From contig JBAXXY010000044.1 of NCBI GenBank assembly GCA_037127655.1, positions 1 to 17,642 on the forward strand: a stretch of DNA of 17,642 nucleotides. The letters are read 5' to 3'. Below are positions 1 through 7,509 of this stretch, piece by piece (positions within the stretch are counted from its first letter, which is position 1; each line of letters opens with the position of its first letter). The position numbers and the translations under genes were made by a program. The notes under the pieces are model-generated. The model saw only the letters and a list, made by a program, of their open reading frames with translations. It made no database searches and had not been told where the DNA came from. This DNA is from GWF2-38-69 sp037127655. Its GTDB lineage: Bacteria > Verrucomicrobiota > Lentisphaeria > Victivallales > GWF2-38-69.

Positions 1-678
1 ATATTAATATTCGCTATTTTACATATTACATACATCTCGCCAATTATTAATCAGGAAATGTCCAGAACTACAGAAACACTGATTAAAGATAGCCCTGCTC
101 CTGGCTCATCCGAGTCTTCATCTTATATGTCAAATCCTCCAATCCCAAGCGGTATATGGAAAAATAATATTTTTGATCCCGCAAGAGCTCTAGCCTCTGA
201 AGGGGGAGCAACTTCAGCTTCGTTAAAAGATGTCACATTGCTTGGAGTCTTTGAAAATGGCGATGTGTCAGGTGGAATTTTCCTTATGAGTAATTTGCCT
301 TCAGCTGGTGGGCGACCATACGGCGGACCGCAGGGAGGAGCTCAGACTCCTTACGGAAATTCAGCTCAACAACCTCCACTGAACCCTAAAATGGTTTTTC
401 TTGTGGGCGAAAGACTTCCAAATGGTTTTATGCTAAAATCAGTAGCAAAAGATTCAGTAGTACTCCAGGGCGGAGATGGTTCTGTAACATTAAACTTGGA
501 ATTTGCTGATGAAAATAGCGGAAAAAGACTAGCTGAAGCACAGAGAAATAATGTTCAACAGCAGGTAAAAATAATTGACTCTGGCAAGAAAGGCGCGGGC
601 GGCTCTTCTTCAAGCGGAACAAATTCTTCCAGCGTGGTTATCAGGAATGCTCCTGACTCAAAACAAGGTTCATATTAA
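1..678 (+). CDS. gspC: GspC-like type II secretion inner-membrane protein, 5' end cut off by the window edge
   Basis: The frame is open from base 1, so the gene starts upstream. An ATG at 58 is preceded by hydrophobic codons in the same frame (ILIFAILHITYISPII), which look like the end of a transmembrane helix, so I do not take 58 as the start. Next come a linker rich in Ser and Pro and a region resembling the GspC homology (HR) domain: NIFDP, then VTLLGVFENGDVSGGIF, a Gly/Pro/Gln-rich insertion, and a second half with FLVGERLPNGFMLKSVAKDS and a repeating VVLQGG/VTLNLEF strand pattern. In T2SS this periplasmic domain links the inner-membrane platform to the N0 domain of secretin GspD. No PDZ domain follows; the protein ends in a Ser/Gly-rich tail. 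Position upstream of gspD fits gspC. The assignment rests on domain pattern and context, not on strong identity. Confidence 0.7.
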   Translation: MLIFAILHITYISPIINQEMSRTTETLIKDSPAPGSSESSSYMSNPPIPSGIWKNNIFDPARALASEGGATSASLKDVTLLGVFENGDVSGGIFLMSNLPSAGGRPYGGPQGGAQTPYGNSAQQPPLNPKMVFLVGERLPNGFMLKSVAKDSVVLQGGDGSVTLNLEFADENSGKRLAEAQRNNVQQQVKIIDSGKKGAGGSSSSGTNSSSVVIRNAPDSKQGSY

Positions 679-711
679 CTAATATATTTATAGATAAAAA
701 GGGAATTAAAA

Positions 712-1221
712 ATGCCTAAATCAAATTTATTTAAAGGAAAGACTGTTACAACTCTTACAGAAGGGTTAAAGAATAATATTCAATATGTACTGCTTGTCAT
801 AATAATTATAAATCTTTTATATCTATGCATATACATTAACGGCAAAATGGACAGTTTAAAACAGGCTCAAAATAGATTTGAAAGTGAATTGCTATCACTT
901 AGGTCAATGGTACAAAAAGAAACTTTAGCTGCAGAAGAGAGCGCTAATATCCGATACGAAGCGCTGCAGAAAGTCTATTCCTTGAACCTTGATCAGACAA
1001 AAACCATATCTCAGATACCGACTGATAATGCTTTCTTTAAAAAATGGCTGGTGGCCAATCATGAAGAAAATACAAAAAACCTCGAAGCAGTGAACAATAA
1101 GCTTACTTTGATTCAAGCAGACACAAAAAATTTAAATAACAAAATCGGTTTATTGAAAGTCAACAATAGCAAAGCTACTGCTGTTCCTGCCAGGGAAAAT
1201 GTAGAAGCAATTTCGCTTTAA
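712..1221 (+). CDS. Small single-pass membrane protein with coiled coil, in the T2SS operon; function unknown
   Basis: This 169-residue protein has a short basic cytoplasmic N-terminus, one transmembrane helix at about residues 24-44 (YVLLVIIIINLLYLCIYI), and then a long charged helical region with heptad-like spacing at about 45-85 and 118-155. I do not recognise the family. An AAAGGGA ribosome binding site lies 8-10 bases before the ATG. The gene starts 33 bases after the gspC-like gene and ends 46 bases before gspD, so it is very probably co-transcribed. The layout (short N-terminus, one helix, periplasmic coiled coil) resembles GspM, which supports the platform protein GspL, but no ferredoxin-like domain is evident and no gspL is nearby. 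It may be a lineage-specific platform component. That role is inference. Confidence 0.8.
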   Translation: MPKSNLFKGKTVTTLTEGLKNNIQYVLLVIIIINLLYLCIYINGKMDSLKQAQNRFESELLSLRSMVQKETLAAEESANIRYEALQKVYSLNLDQTKTISQIPTDNAFFKKWLVANHEENTKNLEAVNNKLTLIQADTKNLNNKIGLLKVNNSKATAVPARENVEAISL

Positions 1222-1267
1222 TTTATAATTAGTTAATTATCAATATTTAGGAGAATATCTGACAACT

Positions 1268-3709
1268 ATGGTTAAAAAATTCTGCGCTCGCCTATGTCCT
1301 GTTCTAAAGAAGAGGATATTTTGGGTTTTATCTATAACTTTATTTTCTATGCTTATTTCCTGCAATACGCCTATTGATGATTCTCTTCCTGAAAACAAAA
1401 AGGATAATCCCAATAATTTTACAGAGCAGCCTATTGTTCCTGTTGAGGTAAAGAAAGATTCAGTTGATGCTGCTCAGCAGAAAGTTAAACCAGTCGCAAT
1501 GACTGGACATAGTGTTTCTGAATCTGATATTGACGGGTTAGACGATCAGTCAGTTTCGAATATACCATCCGGCGCGGAAGCACCGTTCTATACTTATTTC
1601 GCAGAAAAACAAAAAGACTTTAAAGATGAAAATCATGTAACTATCAGTTTTAATGTCGCGCCGATAGAAGAAGTCGTGCCTACTTTTGCAAAAATCCTTG
1701 ATTTCAATTTCTATCTTGACCCTACAGTCAAAGGCGTAGTAACTATGTCAGTTGACTCAAATCTCTCCAAAGAAGATGTGTGGCAGATATTTGAACAGGT
1801 TCTGGTTTTCAGCGGAGCGTATTGCTCTGTACAAGACGGAGTAGTTCATATCCTCCCTCTGAGCGCTATGACACAGGAGAGAATTGTCAGCGGTGGAGAA
1901 AGATATCAGTCTAATGTAAGCGTCATTCTCTTCAGGTTGAAGAATATTAAGTCAACCAATCTTGCCCAGCAAATTAAACCCTTCTTGACTAATGGAGCTG
2001 TAATCATTGATGTTGCAGACCAGAATTCACTAATGATAGTAGAGCTTCCCAGCAATATGCCTAAAATTCGCTCAATCATAAATATGCTTGATGTAAGCAA
2101 TAAGCATTCCTGGCCTAGAGCCGTTGTTAAATGCTCAAATATCGCTCCTAGCGCAATTGCTGCCGAATTGGCCAAAGTGCTCCCTGTTCTCGGATTTCCT
2201 GTCGAATATAATCCGCCTGATAACAACAATACGGGATCGGGATATAGTTCGCCACCACCATCAAAATCAGCTTCAGCAGATACAGACAACATTGGAGCTA
2301 TAAATCTTCAGGCTATAGACAGGCTACAGCTTCTTGTGGTGTCTGCCGCAAATGATGAAGTTCTTAGTGAAGTTAAAAAATGGGTTGATGTTCTTGATAG
2401 AAGCGATGTAGGTGACCAGGATCAGATATTTATTTACAATATTATGAATGCAAGTGCTGATGACCTGATTCAAACCATGTCAATTATTTTTAATGTTACT
2501 GGCGCTACTCTGACTCCAGCTCAGTCAACTCAGAATAGCGCGACTGGAGGGACTTCCAGTTCAGGCGGTATAGGGGGCAGTTCACCTGGAGGCGGAAGTT
2601 CAAGCGGCGGTGGATCAAGCGGCGGCGGGTCCGGTGGATTATCTATGAGAGCAACTGCTTATGATGTAACTCAGGTAACAAGCCAGAATACTCAACAGGG
2701 CAATCAGGGAGGCAGCGGACAAGGTGGAAATAATCAAAATTCGACAAGCATATATAACTCTCCGATGAAAGTTATGGCTGATGCCAAGAATCAAAGATTG
2801 GTTATAAGATGCACTCCAAGAGCTTATGCTGTCGTAAAAGCTCTCTTGGATAGAATTGACACTATGCCTGCCCAGGCGCTTCTCTCCGTGACAGTAGCTG
2901 ATATTACTTTCGAAAATGATCTTGATATCGGCATCCAGGGTGTATTTAAAACTGGAAGCAGCACACAGGGTACGGACTATGGATTAGGCGATAAATTCCC
3001 CGCTGGTGCTACTGGCGCAAGCGATGGAGCATCATGGGTTCTTAATTCAAAAAATGCTGATGCCACTTTCCATGCTTTGCAGACTGATAAAAAAGTAACC
3101 ACGCTTGCCAAACCTGAAATTCTGGTACAGAGCAATTCTGCCGCTTCAATTTCAATTGGACAGTCTGTCTCAATTCAGACTGGATCATCAACCAATAACA
3201 ACGGCACTACTAGCTCATACGACTATAAAGATGTAGGGATAATTATCAAAATGACTCCTCACATCACAAAGGGTGGGCTGATTAATCTTGAGTTTAGCCA
3301 AACTTCATCAAAAATTGATAATGCGACTAAAACTGACACTGGACCAAACCCGACAATCACTCAGGAAATCCTCAGTACTGTAATGAATGTTCCTGACGGG
3401 GGCACGATTGTTATTGGAGGCCTTGTAAAAAATGACACTACTGACAGTCTGGACACAGTTCCTTTCATAAGTAACATACCTCTTCTTAATCGAATGGTAG
3501 GTAGCACTTCGATTAAAAAAACAAGAGCTGAAATGCTTGTAATGGTTACGGCCAATATTGTTACAAAAACAAGCGACCTGGAAAAGATGACCGAAAGGTA
3601 TCAGAACAGCGTTAAGCTAATCAAGGATGGCTTCTCGAAGGATGCCATGGATAATTCGGAAGTAATGCAGGCAGAGGACTCAAATAAACTATACATAAAA
3701 GGCGATTGA
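1268..3709 (+). CDS. gspD: Type II secretion system secretin GspD, probable lipoprotein
   Basis: This outer-membrane channel subunit of the T2SS is 813 residues long. The N-terminus is a lipoprotein signal: basic residues, a hydrophobic stretch and an LISC lipobox with Cys32. A polar linker leads to N0 (about 123-197), N1 (217-277), N2 (282-379) and N3 (387-545). N2 has a small Ser/Pro/Gly loop, and N3 is interrupted by a large Gly/Ser-rich insertion at about 421-495. The secretin domain includes the DKKVTTLAKPEILVQSN region near residue 607, DVGIIIKMTPHI, the TIVIGGLVKND gate region, and the signature VPFISNIPLLNRMVGS near residue 731. The ATG at 1268 is 14 bases from an AGGAG (1249-1253); an in-frame CTG at 1259 has better spacing and would add three residues without changing the signal. 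A tail of about 50 residues after the barrel could bind a pilotin or be structural. Confidence 0.96.
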   Translation: MVKKFCARLCPVLKKRIFWVLSITLFSMLISCNTPIDDSLPENKKDNPNNFTEQPIVPVEVKKDSVDAAQQKVKPVAMTGHSVSESDIDGLDDQSVSNIPSGAEAPFYTYFAEKQKDFKDENHVTISFNVAPIEEVVPTFAKILDFNFYLDPTVKGVVTMSVDSNLSKEDVWQIFEQVLVFSGAYCSVQDGVVHILPLSAMTQERIVSGGERYQSNVSVILFRLKNIKSTNLAQQIKPFLTNGAVIIDVADQNSLMIVELPSNMPKIRSIINMLDVSNKHSWPRAVVKCSNIAPSAIAAELAKVLPVLGFPVEYNPPDNNNTGSGYSSPPPSKSASADTDNIGAINLQAIDRLQLLVVSAANDEVLSEVKKWVDVLDRSDVGDQDQIFIYNIMNASADDLIQTMSIIFNVTGATLTPAQSTQNSATGGTSSSGGIGGSSPGGGSSSGGGSSGGGSGGLSMRATAYDVTQVTSQNTQQGNQGGSGQGGNNQNSTSIYNSPMKVMADAKNQRLVIRCTPRAYAVVKALLDRIDTMPAQALLSVTVADITFENDLDIGIQGVFKTGSSTQGTDYGLGDKFPAGATGASDGASWVLNSKNADATFHALQTDKKVTTLAKPEILVQSNSAASISIGQSVSIQTGSSTNNNGTTSSYDYKDVGIIIKMTPHITKGGLINLEFSQTSSKIDNATKTDTGPNPTITQEILSTVMNVPDGGTIVIGGLVKNDTTDSLDTVPFISNIPLLNRMVGSTSIKKTRAEMLVMVTANIVTKTSDLEKMTERYQNSVKLIKDGFSKDAMDNSEVMQAEDSNKLYIKGD

Positions 3710-3729
3710 TCACATAACTTCTTAATACT

Positions 3730-5325
3730 ATGAATTTTCTTAAGTCATTAAATGATTTCTCAAAAGAATTTGCCAAATTCTACGAGGCATACCCTTTGGA
3801 TATTTCGTCTAAAGAGCGCGAAAAACTTGATTGGGAACTCTGCAGCAGGGGAACTATTCCCGAAGCAGAACTTATAAGAACTTATTCCAGAGTTACTGGC
3901 ATCGGTATTAGGGAAGAAGATGAGCTTGTTAATGTCGAGCAGTTTCCAAAAATGTCGCTGGACTACCTGGAAAATTACTGTTTCATTCCATTCAAATGGG
4001 ATGAAAAATCAGTTGAACTCATATTAAGCTGCCCATACAGACTCGATAGCATCTCATACCTTTTTAAGCAGCTCTACAATCTTGACACTACATTTACCTA
4101 TACAAGAAGAAGCGTCCTAGAGAGGCTGATTCAGGAAACATACAATAAAGAACCCGATGATGATGATCAGAGTTTAGGGCCTGCAGACAGCGAGGAAGCT
4201 TTAATGAATATGGCAACCGAAGCCAAGATTGTGCGGTTGATTAATGAAGTTTTCTCCCGTGCAGTCGAGATGAATGCAAGTGATATCCATGTGGAGCCTG
4301 AAGAAAATAAATATATAATCCGCTTTAGAATTGACGGTAATCTCACAGAGTTTATGTCAGGTTCAATCAATCAGTTCCCCGCTGTGGCTTCCAGAATCAA
4401 GCTTGTCGGCGGTCTGAATATAGCAGAAAGCCGACTCCCTCAGGACGGCAGAACCAATATCCAGCTTGGCAAAAGCGACATAGATGTCCGTATAAATACT
4501 ATCCCGACACTGAGCGGAGAAAGCATAGTCCTTCGTTTATTGAAAAAAGACGGCATGGACTTTAACCTCAAAAATACCGGTATGCTTGATGGAATGCGTA
4601 AAAGATTTGAAAGCATAATTACGCTTCCTCACGGAATAATCCTTGTGGTAGGCCCTACAGGTAGCGGGAAGACTACGACTCTCTACAGCATTATGTCCCA
4701 GCTTAATACCCCTGATGTCAAAATAATAACTATTGAAGACCCAGTTGAGTACAGGATTCCGCGACTCTCCCAAATGCAGGTTAACCCAAAAATCGGGCTT
4801 AATTTTTCAAGTGGGTTAAGAAATATTGTCAGGCAGGACCCTGACATCATCCTCGTAGGAGAAATAAGAGATAGGGAAACAGCTGATATTGCCATCAATG
4901 CGGCGCTCACCGGGCACTTAGTTTTGAGTACGCTGCACACAAATGATGCCGTAGGAGCAATAAGCCGACTGCTTGATATGGGTGTCGAAGGCTTTTTAAT
5001 CTCTTCTTCTCTGATAGCTGTTCTATCTCAAAGGTTAGTTAGAAGAATATGCAAAGATTGCCAAGGCAAAAGCGCCACGGATCCAAGCGTTAAATGCAAA
5101 ACCTGTAATTCGTCTGGATTTAAAGGCCGGCTTGCAATTATGGAATTGCTTCTCATTGACGAAGAAATCCGAAAGGCGATAAATAAAAAAACAGATAACT
5201 CTGTTCTAAATAGTATAGCTGTCAAGAATGGCATGATACCGCTTGAAGAAGATGGAAGAGTGAAAGCCAGTATGGGTTTGACTACGGAAGCAGAAGTGCA
5301 TATTGCCGCAAAGAAAGAAGAATAG
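3730..5325 (+). CDS. gspE: Type II secretion system ATPase GspE
   Basis: This cytoplasmic hexameric ATPase drives pseudopilus assembly. The N-terminal part (about 20-140) resembles the MshEN/T2SSE_N domain. The motor domain shows Walker A GPTGSGKTTT (G308-T317), the Asp box EDPVEYR, Walker B DIILVGEIRD (E378 as the likely catalytic glutamate) and a His box, GHLVLSTLHTND. A tetracysteine zinc element follows, C441-x2-C444 and C456-x2-C459. Only 11 residues separate the two pairs, shorter than I expect for GspE. The 531-residue length is normal. The ATG lies 20 bases after the gspD stop, and no clear Shine-Dalgarno sequence precedes it. GspE rather than PilB or a PilT-type motor is favoured by the gspC-D-E-F-G order. 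Confidence 0.97.
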   Translation: MNFLKSLNDFSKEFAKFYEAYPLDISSKEREKLDWELCSRGTIPEAELIRTYSRVTGIGIREEDELVNVEQFPKMSLDYLENYCFIPFKWDEKSVELILSCPYRLDSISYLFKQLYNLDTTFTYTRRSVLERLIQETYNKEPDDDDQSLGPADSEEALMNMATEAKIVRLINEVFSRAVEMNASDIHVEPEENKYIIRFRIDGNLTEFMSGSINQFPAVASRIKLVGGLNIAESRLPQDGRTNIQLGKSDIDVRINTIPTLSGESIVLRLLKKDGMDFNLKNTGMLDGMRKRFESIITLPHGIILVVGPTGSGKTTTLYSIMSQLNTPDVKIITIEDPVEYRIPRLSQMQVNPKIGLNFSSGLRNIVRQDPDIILVGEIRDRETADIAINAALTGHLVLSTLHTNDAVGAISRLLDMGVEGFLISSSLIAVLSQRLVRRICKDCQGKSATDPSVKCKTCNSSGFKGRLAIMELLLIDEEIRKAINKKTDNSVLNSIAVKNGMIPLEEDGRVKASMGLTTEAEVHIAAKKEE

Positions 5326-5332
5326 AATGTAG

Positions 5333-5351
5333 CACGGGCATCTTGCCCGTG
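5333..5351. repeat. Perfect GC-rich hairpin between gspE and gspF
   Basis: CACGGGCA (5333-5340) and TGCCCGTG (5344-5351) form a perfect 8-bp stem with a three-base loop, starting 8 bases after the gspE stop codon. No run of T follows, so it does not look like an intrinsic terminator. It is palindromic and sits beside a degenerate 7-nt repeat, so a dispersed REP-like element or an mRNA-processing or stabilising hairpin is more likely. Confidence 0.75.
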
Positions 5352-5383
5352 AAGTTTTGAGTTGAATTATTTTGTTTTCAGGG

Positions 5384-5414
5384 TTTCGGATTTAGATATT
5401 CGATTTTAGGATTT
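5384..5414. repeat. Degenerate 7-nt tandem repeat before gspF
   Basis: The stretch reads as successive seven-base units TTTCGGA, TTTAGAT, ATTCGAT, TTTAGGA and a partial TTT. The unit is a rotation of CGGATTT, the reverse complement of the AAATCCG repeat inside the start of gspK (8562-8587). The last unit supplies AGGA at 5408-5411, 11 bases before the gspF ATG and the only Shine-Dalgarno-like sequence there. Confidence 0.65.
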
Positions 5415-5422
5415 AATTAATT

Positions 5423-6625
5423 ATGGGAATGTATAGGTACAAAGCCTCTGACAAAACGGGTAAAGTCATTGAGATTTCCATTGAAGCCGAAAATGCTCAG
5501 GAATCCTTAAAAAGACTCAGAGGCAGAGGATTAAACCCGCTTGAAAGCTATGGTGAAGGCGGTTCTGTAGGTTCTAAAGGAAAAGGTATCTTCAAGAGGA
5601 AAGCTTCTTTTAATGTTTATCAGTTTATAGATAGATTAGTCCCTCTTCTCAAAGCCCATATCCAGCTGCATCGAGCCTTGGGAATAATGGCTGACGGTAC
5701 AGAAGATAAGAATCAGAAAGAAATTATCCAAAGTCTGAAAAGAGGGCTCAACGAAGGCAAGAAATTATCCGAACTTGTCAGAGCAAAACCCGAATATTTT
5801 CCCTCAATCTGCGCTAACCTTATTGAAGCAGGCGAAGAATCAGGAGCTTTAATAGAGGTTATGATTGAGCTAAAACACTTTCTTGACTACAAGAAAGAAA
5901 CGACTGAATTCATGGTCACAAGTTCGATTTACCCTGCCATAATTATATTTGTCACATTCATTGTTATAGTTCTTCTTTTTACAGTATTTGTCCCCAGATT
6001 TACCAAAATATTTTTCGATATGGGCAAAACTCTGCCTCTGCCTACCCAGATAATGGTATGGATCAGTAATATCATGACTGGTTTCTGGTGGCTCTGGCTA
6101 ATTCTCATTGCCGGAATCTCTTTTACTGTCATAAAAGTAAGAAGAGATGAGAAAGGTCGAGTCTGGTGGGATAGGAAAATGCTGAAACTTCCACTCATAG
6201 GCGGCATTATAAATGTAATGGAAATCGGCAGATTCACAAAAACTCTGGCAGTGCTAATCAAAAATAATGTTCACCTGATAAGCACTGTTAATATTGCCTC
6301 TAAAGTTCTGGAAAATAAAGAACTGAAACTATCGTTGGTTAATATAAATGCTGACCTCAAAGGAGGCAAAAAACTCTCAAAAGCGCTTTCCAAATCTTCT
6401 TATATGCCAAGAATAGTCCTGCAGATGCTTGAGATCGGCGAAGAATCCGGAAATATGGGGGAAATGCTTGGAGATGTAGCAGAACAACTCGAAAAAGATA
6501 TGAAACTCAAAATCAAAAGGCTGCTCGCTCTTTTCGAGCCTGCCTGTATACTTTTTCTTGCAGTCGTGGTACTGACTGTGGTTATATCAATATTCCTGGC
6601 AATAATGGAAATGAACAATATTTAA
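5423..6625 (+). CDS. gspF: Type II secretion system inner-membrane platform protein GspF
   Basis: This is the polytopic core of the T2SS inner-membrane platform, which contacts the GspE ATPase. At 400 residues it has the normal family length. A short N-terminal domain (MYRYKASDKTGK...) precedes two repeated T2SSF domains at about 66-190 and 270-392. Each carries the family motif, as AGEESGALIEV (near 137) and IGEESGNMGEM (near 338). Three hydrophobic helices are visible at about 168-192, 219-236 and 370-395, as expected. The 97-base gap from gspE is the longest in the cluster and is filled by a hairpin and a degenerate repeat. The ribosome binding site is weak (AGGA, 11-base spacing). Confidence 0.97.
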   Translation: MGMYRYKASDKTGKVIEISIEAENAQESLKRLRGRGLNPLESYGEGGSVGSKGKGIFKRKASFNVYQFIDRLVPLLKAHIQLHRALGIMADGTEDKNQKEIIQSLKRGLNEGKKLSELVRAKPEYFPSICANLIEAGEESGALIEVMIELKHFLDYKKETTEFMVTSSIYPAIIIFVTFIVIVLLFTVFVPRFTKIFFDMGKTLPLPTQIMVWISNIMTGFWWLWLILIAGISFTVIKVRRDEKGRVWWDRKMLKLPLIGGIINVMEIGRFTKTLAVLIKNNVHLISTVNIASKVLENKELKLSLVNINADLKGGKKLSKALSKSSYMPRIVLQMLEIGEESGNMGEMLGDVAEQLEKDMKLKIKRLLALFEPACILFLAVVVLTVVISIFLAIMEMNNI

Positions 6626-6647
6626 ATAATAACAAAGGAGGCGTCTT

Positions 6648-7064
6648 ATGTTAAAAAGAAAAAAAACAAGATTTTTCACTCTTATGGAAATGGTAGTGGT
6701 AATTGCCATCATAGCATTACTGGCAGCTATCGTTACTCCCATGTACTTCAAGCATGTAAAAACGGCCAGAATCAATGCTTGCAAAACTCAGATCTCACTC
6801 TTAGGCCAGGCTGTCGATGATTACAGACTCGACACAGGCAAACTCCCAAGAAGTCTTAACGATCTTCTTACTAATGGCTCAGGCGCCAAGAAATGGAATG
6901 GACCTTACCTTCAGGCAAGTAAAATTCCGCCCGATCCATGGGGCAATGATTATGTATTTGTAATGCCCGGCAAATATGGAGATTACGATCTATACAGTTA
7001 CGGTGAAGCTGGCCCTGGCGGAGGTTCGACTAGTGATGGAGTCATTGGCAACTGGTCAAACTAA
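6648..7064 (+). CDS. gspG: Major pseudopilin GspG
   Basis: This is the major subunit of the T2SS pseudopilus, 138 residues. A strong AAAGGAGG (6634-6641) precedes the ATG. The class III signal has a short basic leader and FTLMEMVVVIAIIALLAAIV, with Glu14 as mature Glu5. The residue before the predicted cut is Phe9, not the usual Gly. The C-terminal half has the GspG signature: LDTGKLPRSLNDLL, NGPYL, IPPDPWGNDYVF, PGKYGDYDLYSYG and a final IGNW. In known GspG proteins the end of this region binds calcium through aspartates in an ADG motif and a DI..W motif. Here those positions read EAG and VIGNW, so the site may be lost or rearranged. Confidence 0.96.
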   Translation: MLKRKKTRFFTLMEMVVVIAIIALLAAIVTPMYFKHVKTARINACKTQISLLGQAVDDYRLDTGKLPRSLNDLLTNGSGAKKWNGPYLQASKIPPDPWGNDYVFVMPGKYGDYDLYSYGEAGPGGGSTSDGVIGNWSN

Positions 7065-7509
7065 AAACATCAGAAGAAGTTTCACTCTTCTTGAGCTTAT
7101 ATGCGTAATGGCAATATCGGCTCTTTTGGTTGGTATTATTATAGGCAGGGTTGGCAAAGTCCCTGCCTATCTTTCATTTAAGAATGCTCTTTCAAATATC
7201 TCAAATGTTCTGGATGAAGCATCTAATCAATCAGAGCTTACCGGCAGACAAGTTGTTATAGTTTATGATAATGGCATTTTGTACCCTAAAGACAATGAAC
7301 TAAAAAGAAGAGTAAGTTATTTAAGTTATCGCATACCGCCATTTATCGATGTTTCATTTAACAACCATTCTCCTGACAATAAACAGTTTGTCTTCTTCTC
7401 TGACGGTTCATCAAGCGGGCCGGATATGAATTTTTCATTTAAGGGTCATACTGCAGTCTTAAAACTTTCCAAGCTTACCGGTATGCCCACCATAAAAACA
7501 AATGATTAA
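7036..7509 (+). CDS. gspH: Minor pseudopilin GspH
   Basis: This minor pseudopilin, a component of the pseudopilus, has 157 residues from the ATG at 7036. That start is chosen because GGCGGAGG (7017-7024) lies 11 bases before it and because it gives a short basic leader (residues 1-15) before FTLLELICVMAISALLVGIII. An upstream ATG at 6976 would add 20 residues with no pilin character. The gene overlaps the end of gspG by 29 bases. Ser15 sits before the predicted cleavage site in place of Gly; Glu20 is mature Glu5. The rest is a beta-rich GspH-like globular domain (GRQVVIVYDNG, FVFFSDGSSSGPDMNFSF). GspH identity is based on order and on the FSDGSSSG strand pattern typical of GspH/FimT proteins. 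Confidence 0.88.
   Translation: MESLATGQTKNIRRSFTLLELICVMAISALLVGIIIGRVGKVPAYLSFKNALSNISNVLDEASNQSELTGRQVVIVYDNGILYPKDNELKRRVSYLSYRIPPFIDVSFNNHSPDNKQFVFFSDGSSSGPDMNFSFKGHTAVLKLSKLTGMPTIKTND

Noticed and set aside
58..678. ATG 58 as the true start of the first gene
   Set aside because: The frame is open back to base 1 and encodes hydrophobic residues fitting the end of a GspC transmembrane helix. AGGA before ATG 58 is too close to be convincing.
4537..4940. Minus-strand open frames opposite gspE
   Set aside because: Two mutually overlapping frames lie antisense to conserved ATPase motifs, with no family resemblance; they are shadows.
5333..5351. Hairpin as a transcription terminator between gspE and gspF
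   Set aside because: No T run follows and gspF lacks a recognisable promoter, so the operon most likely continues.
6976..7035. Longer gspH start at 6976
   Set aside because: It lies inside gspG; the ATG at 7036 has a GGCGGAGG upstream and yields a normal short leader.
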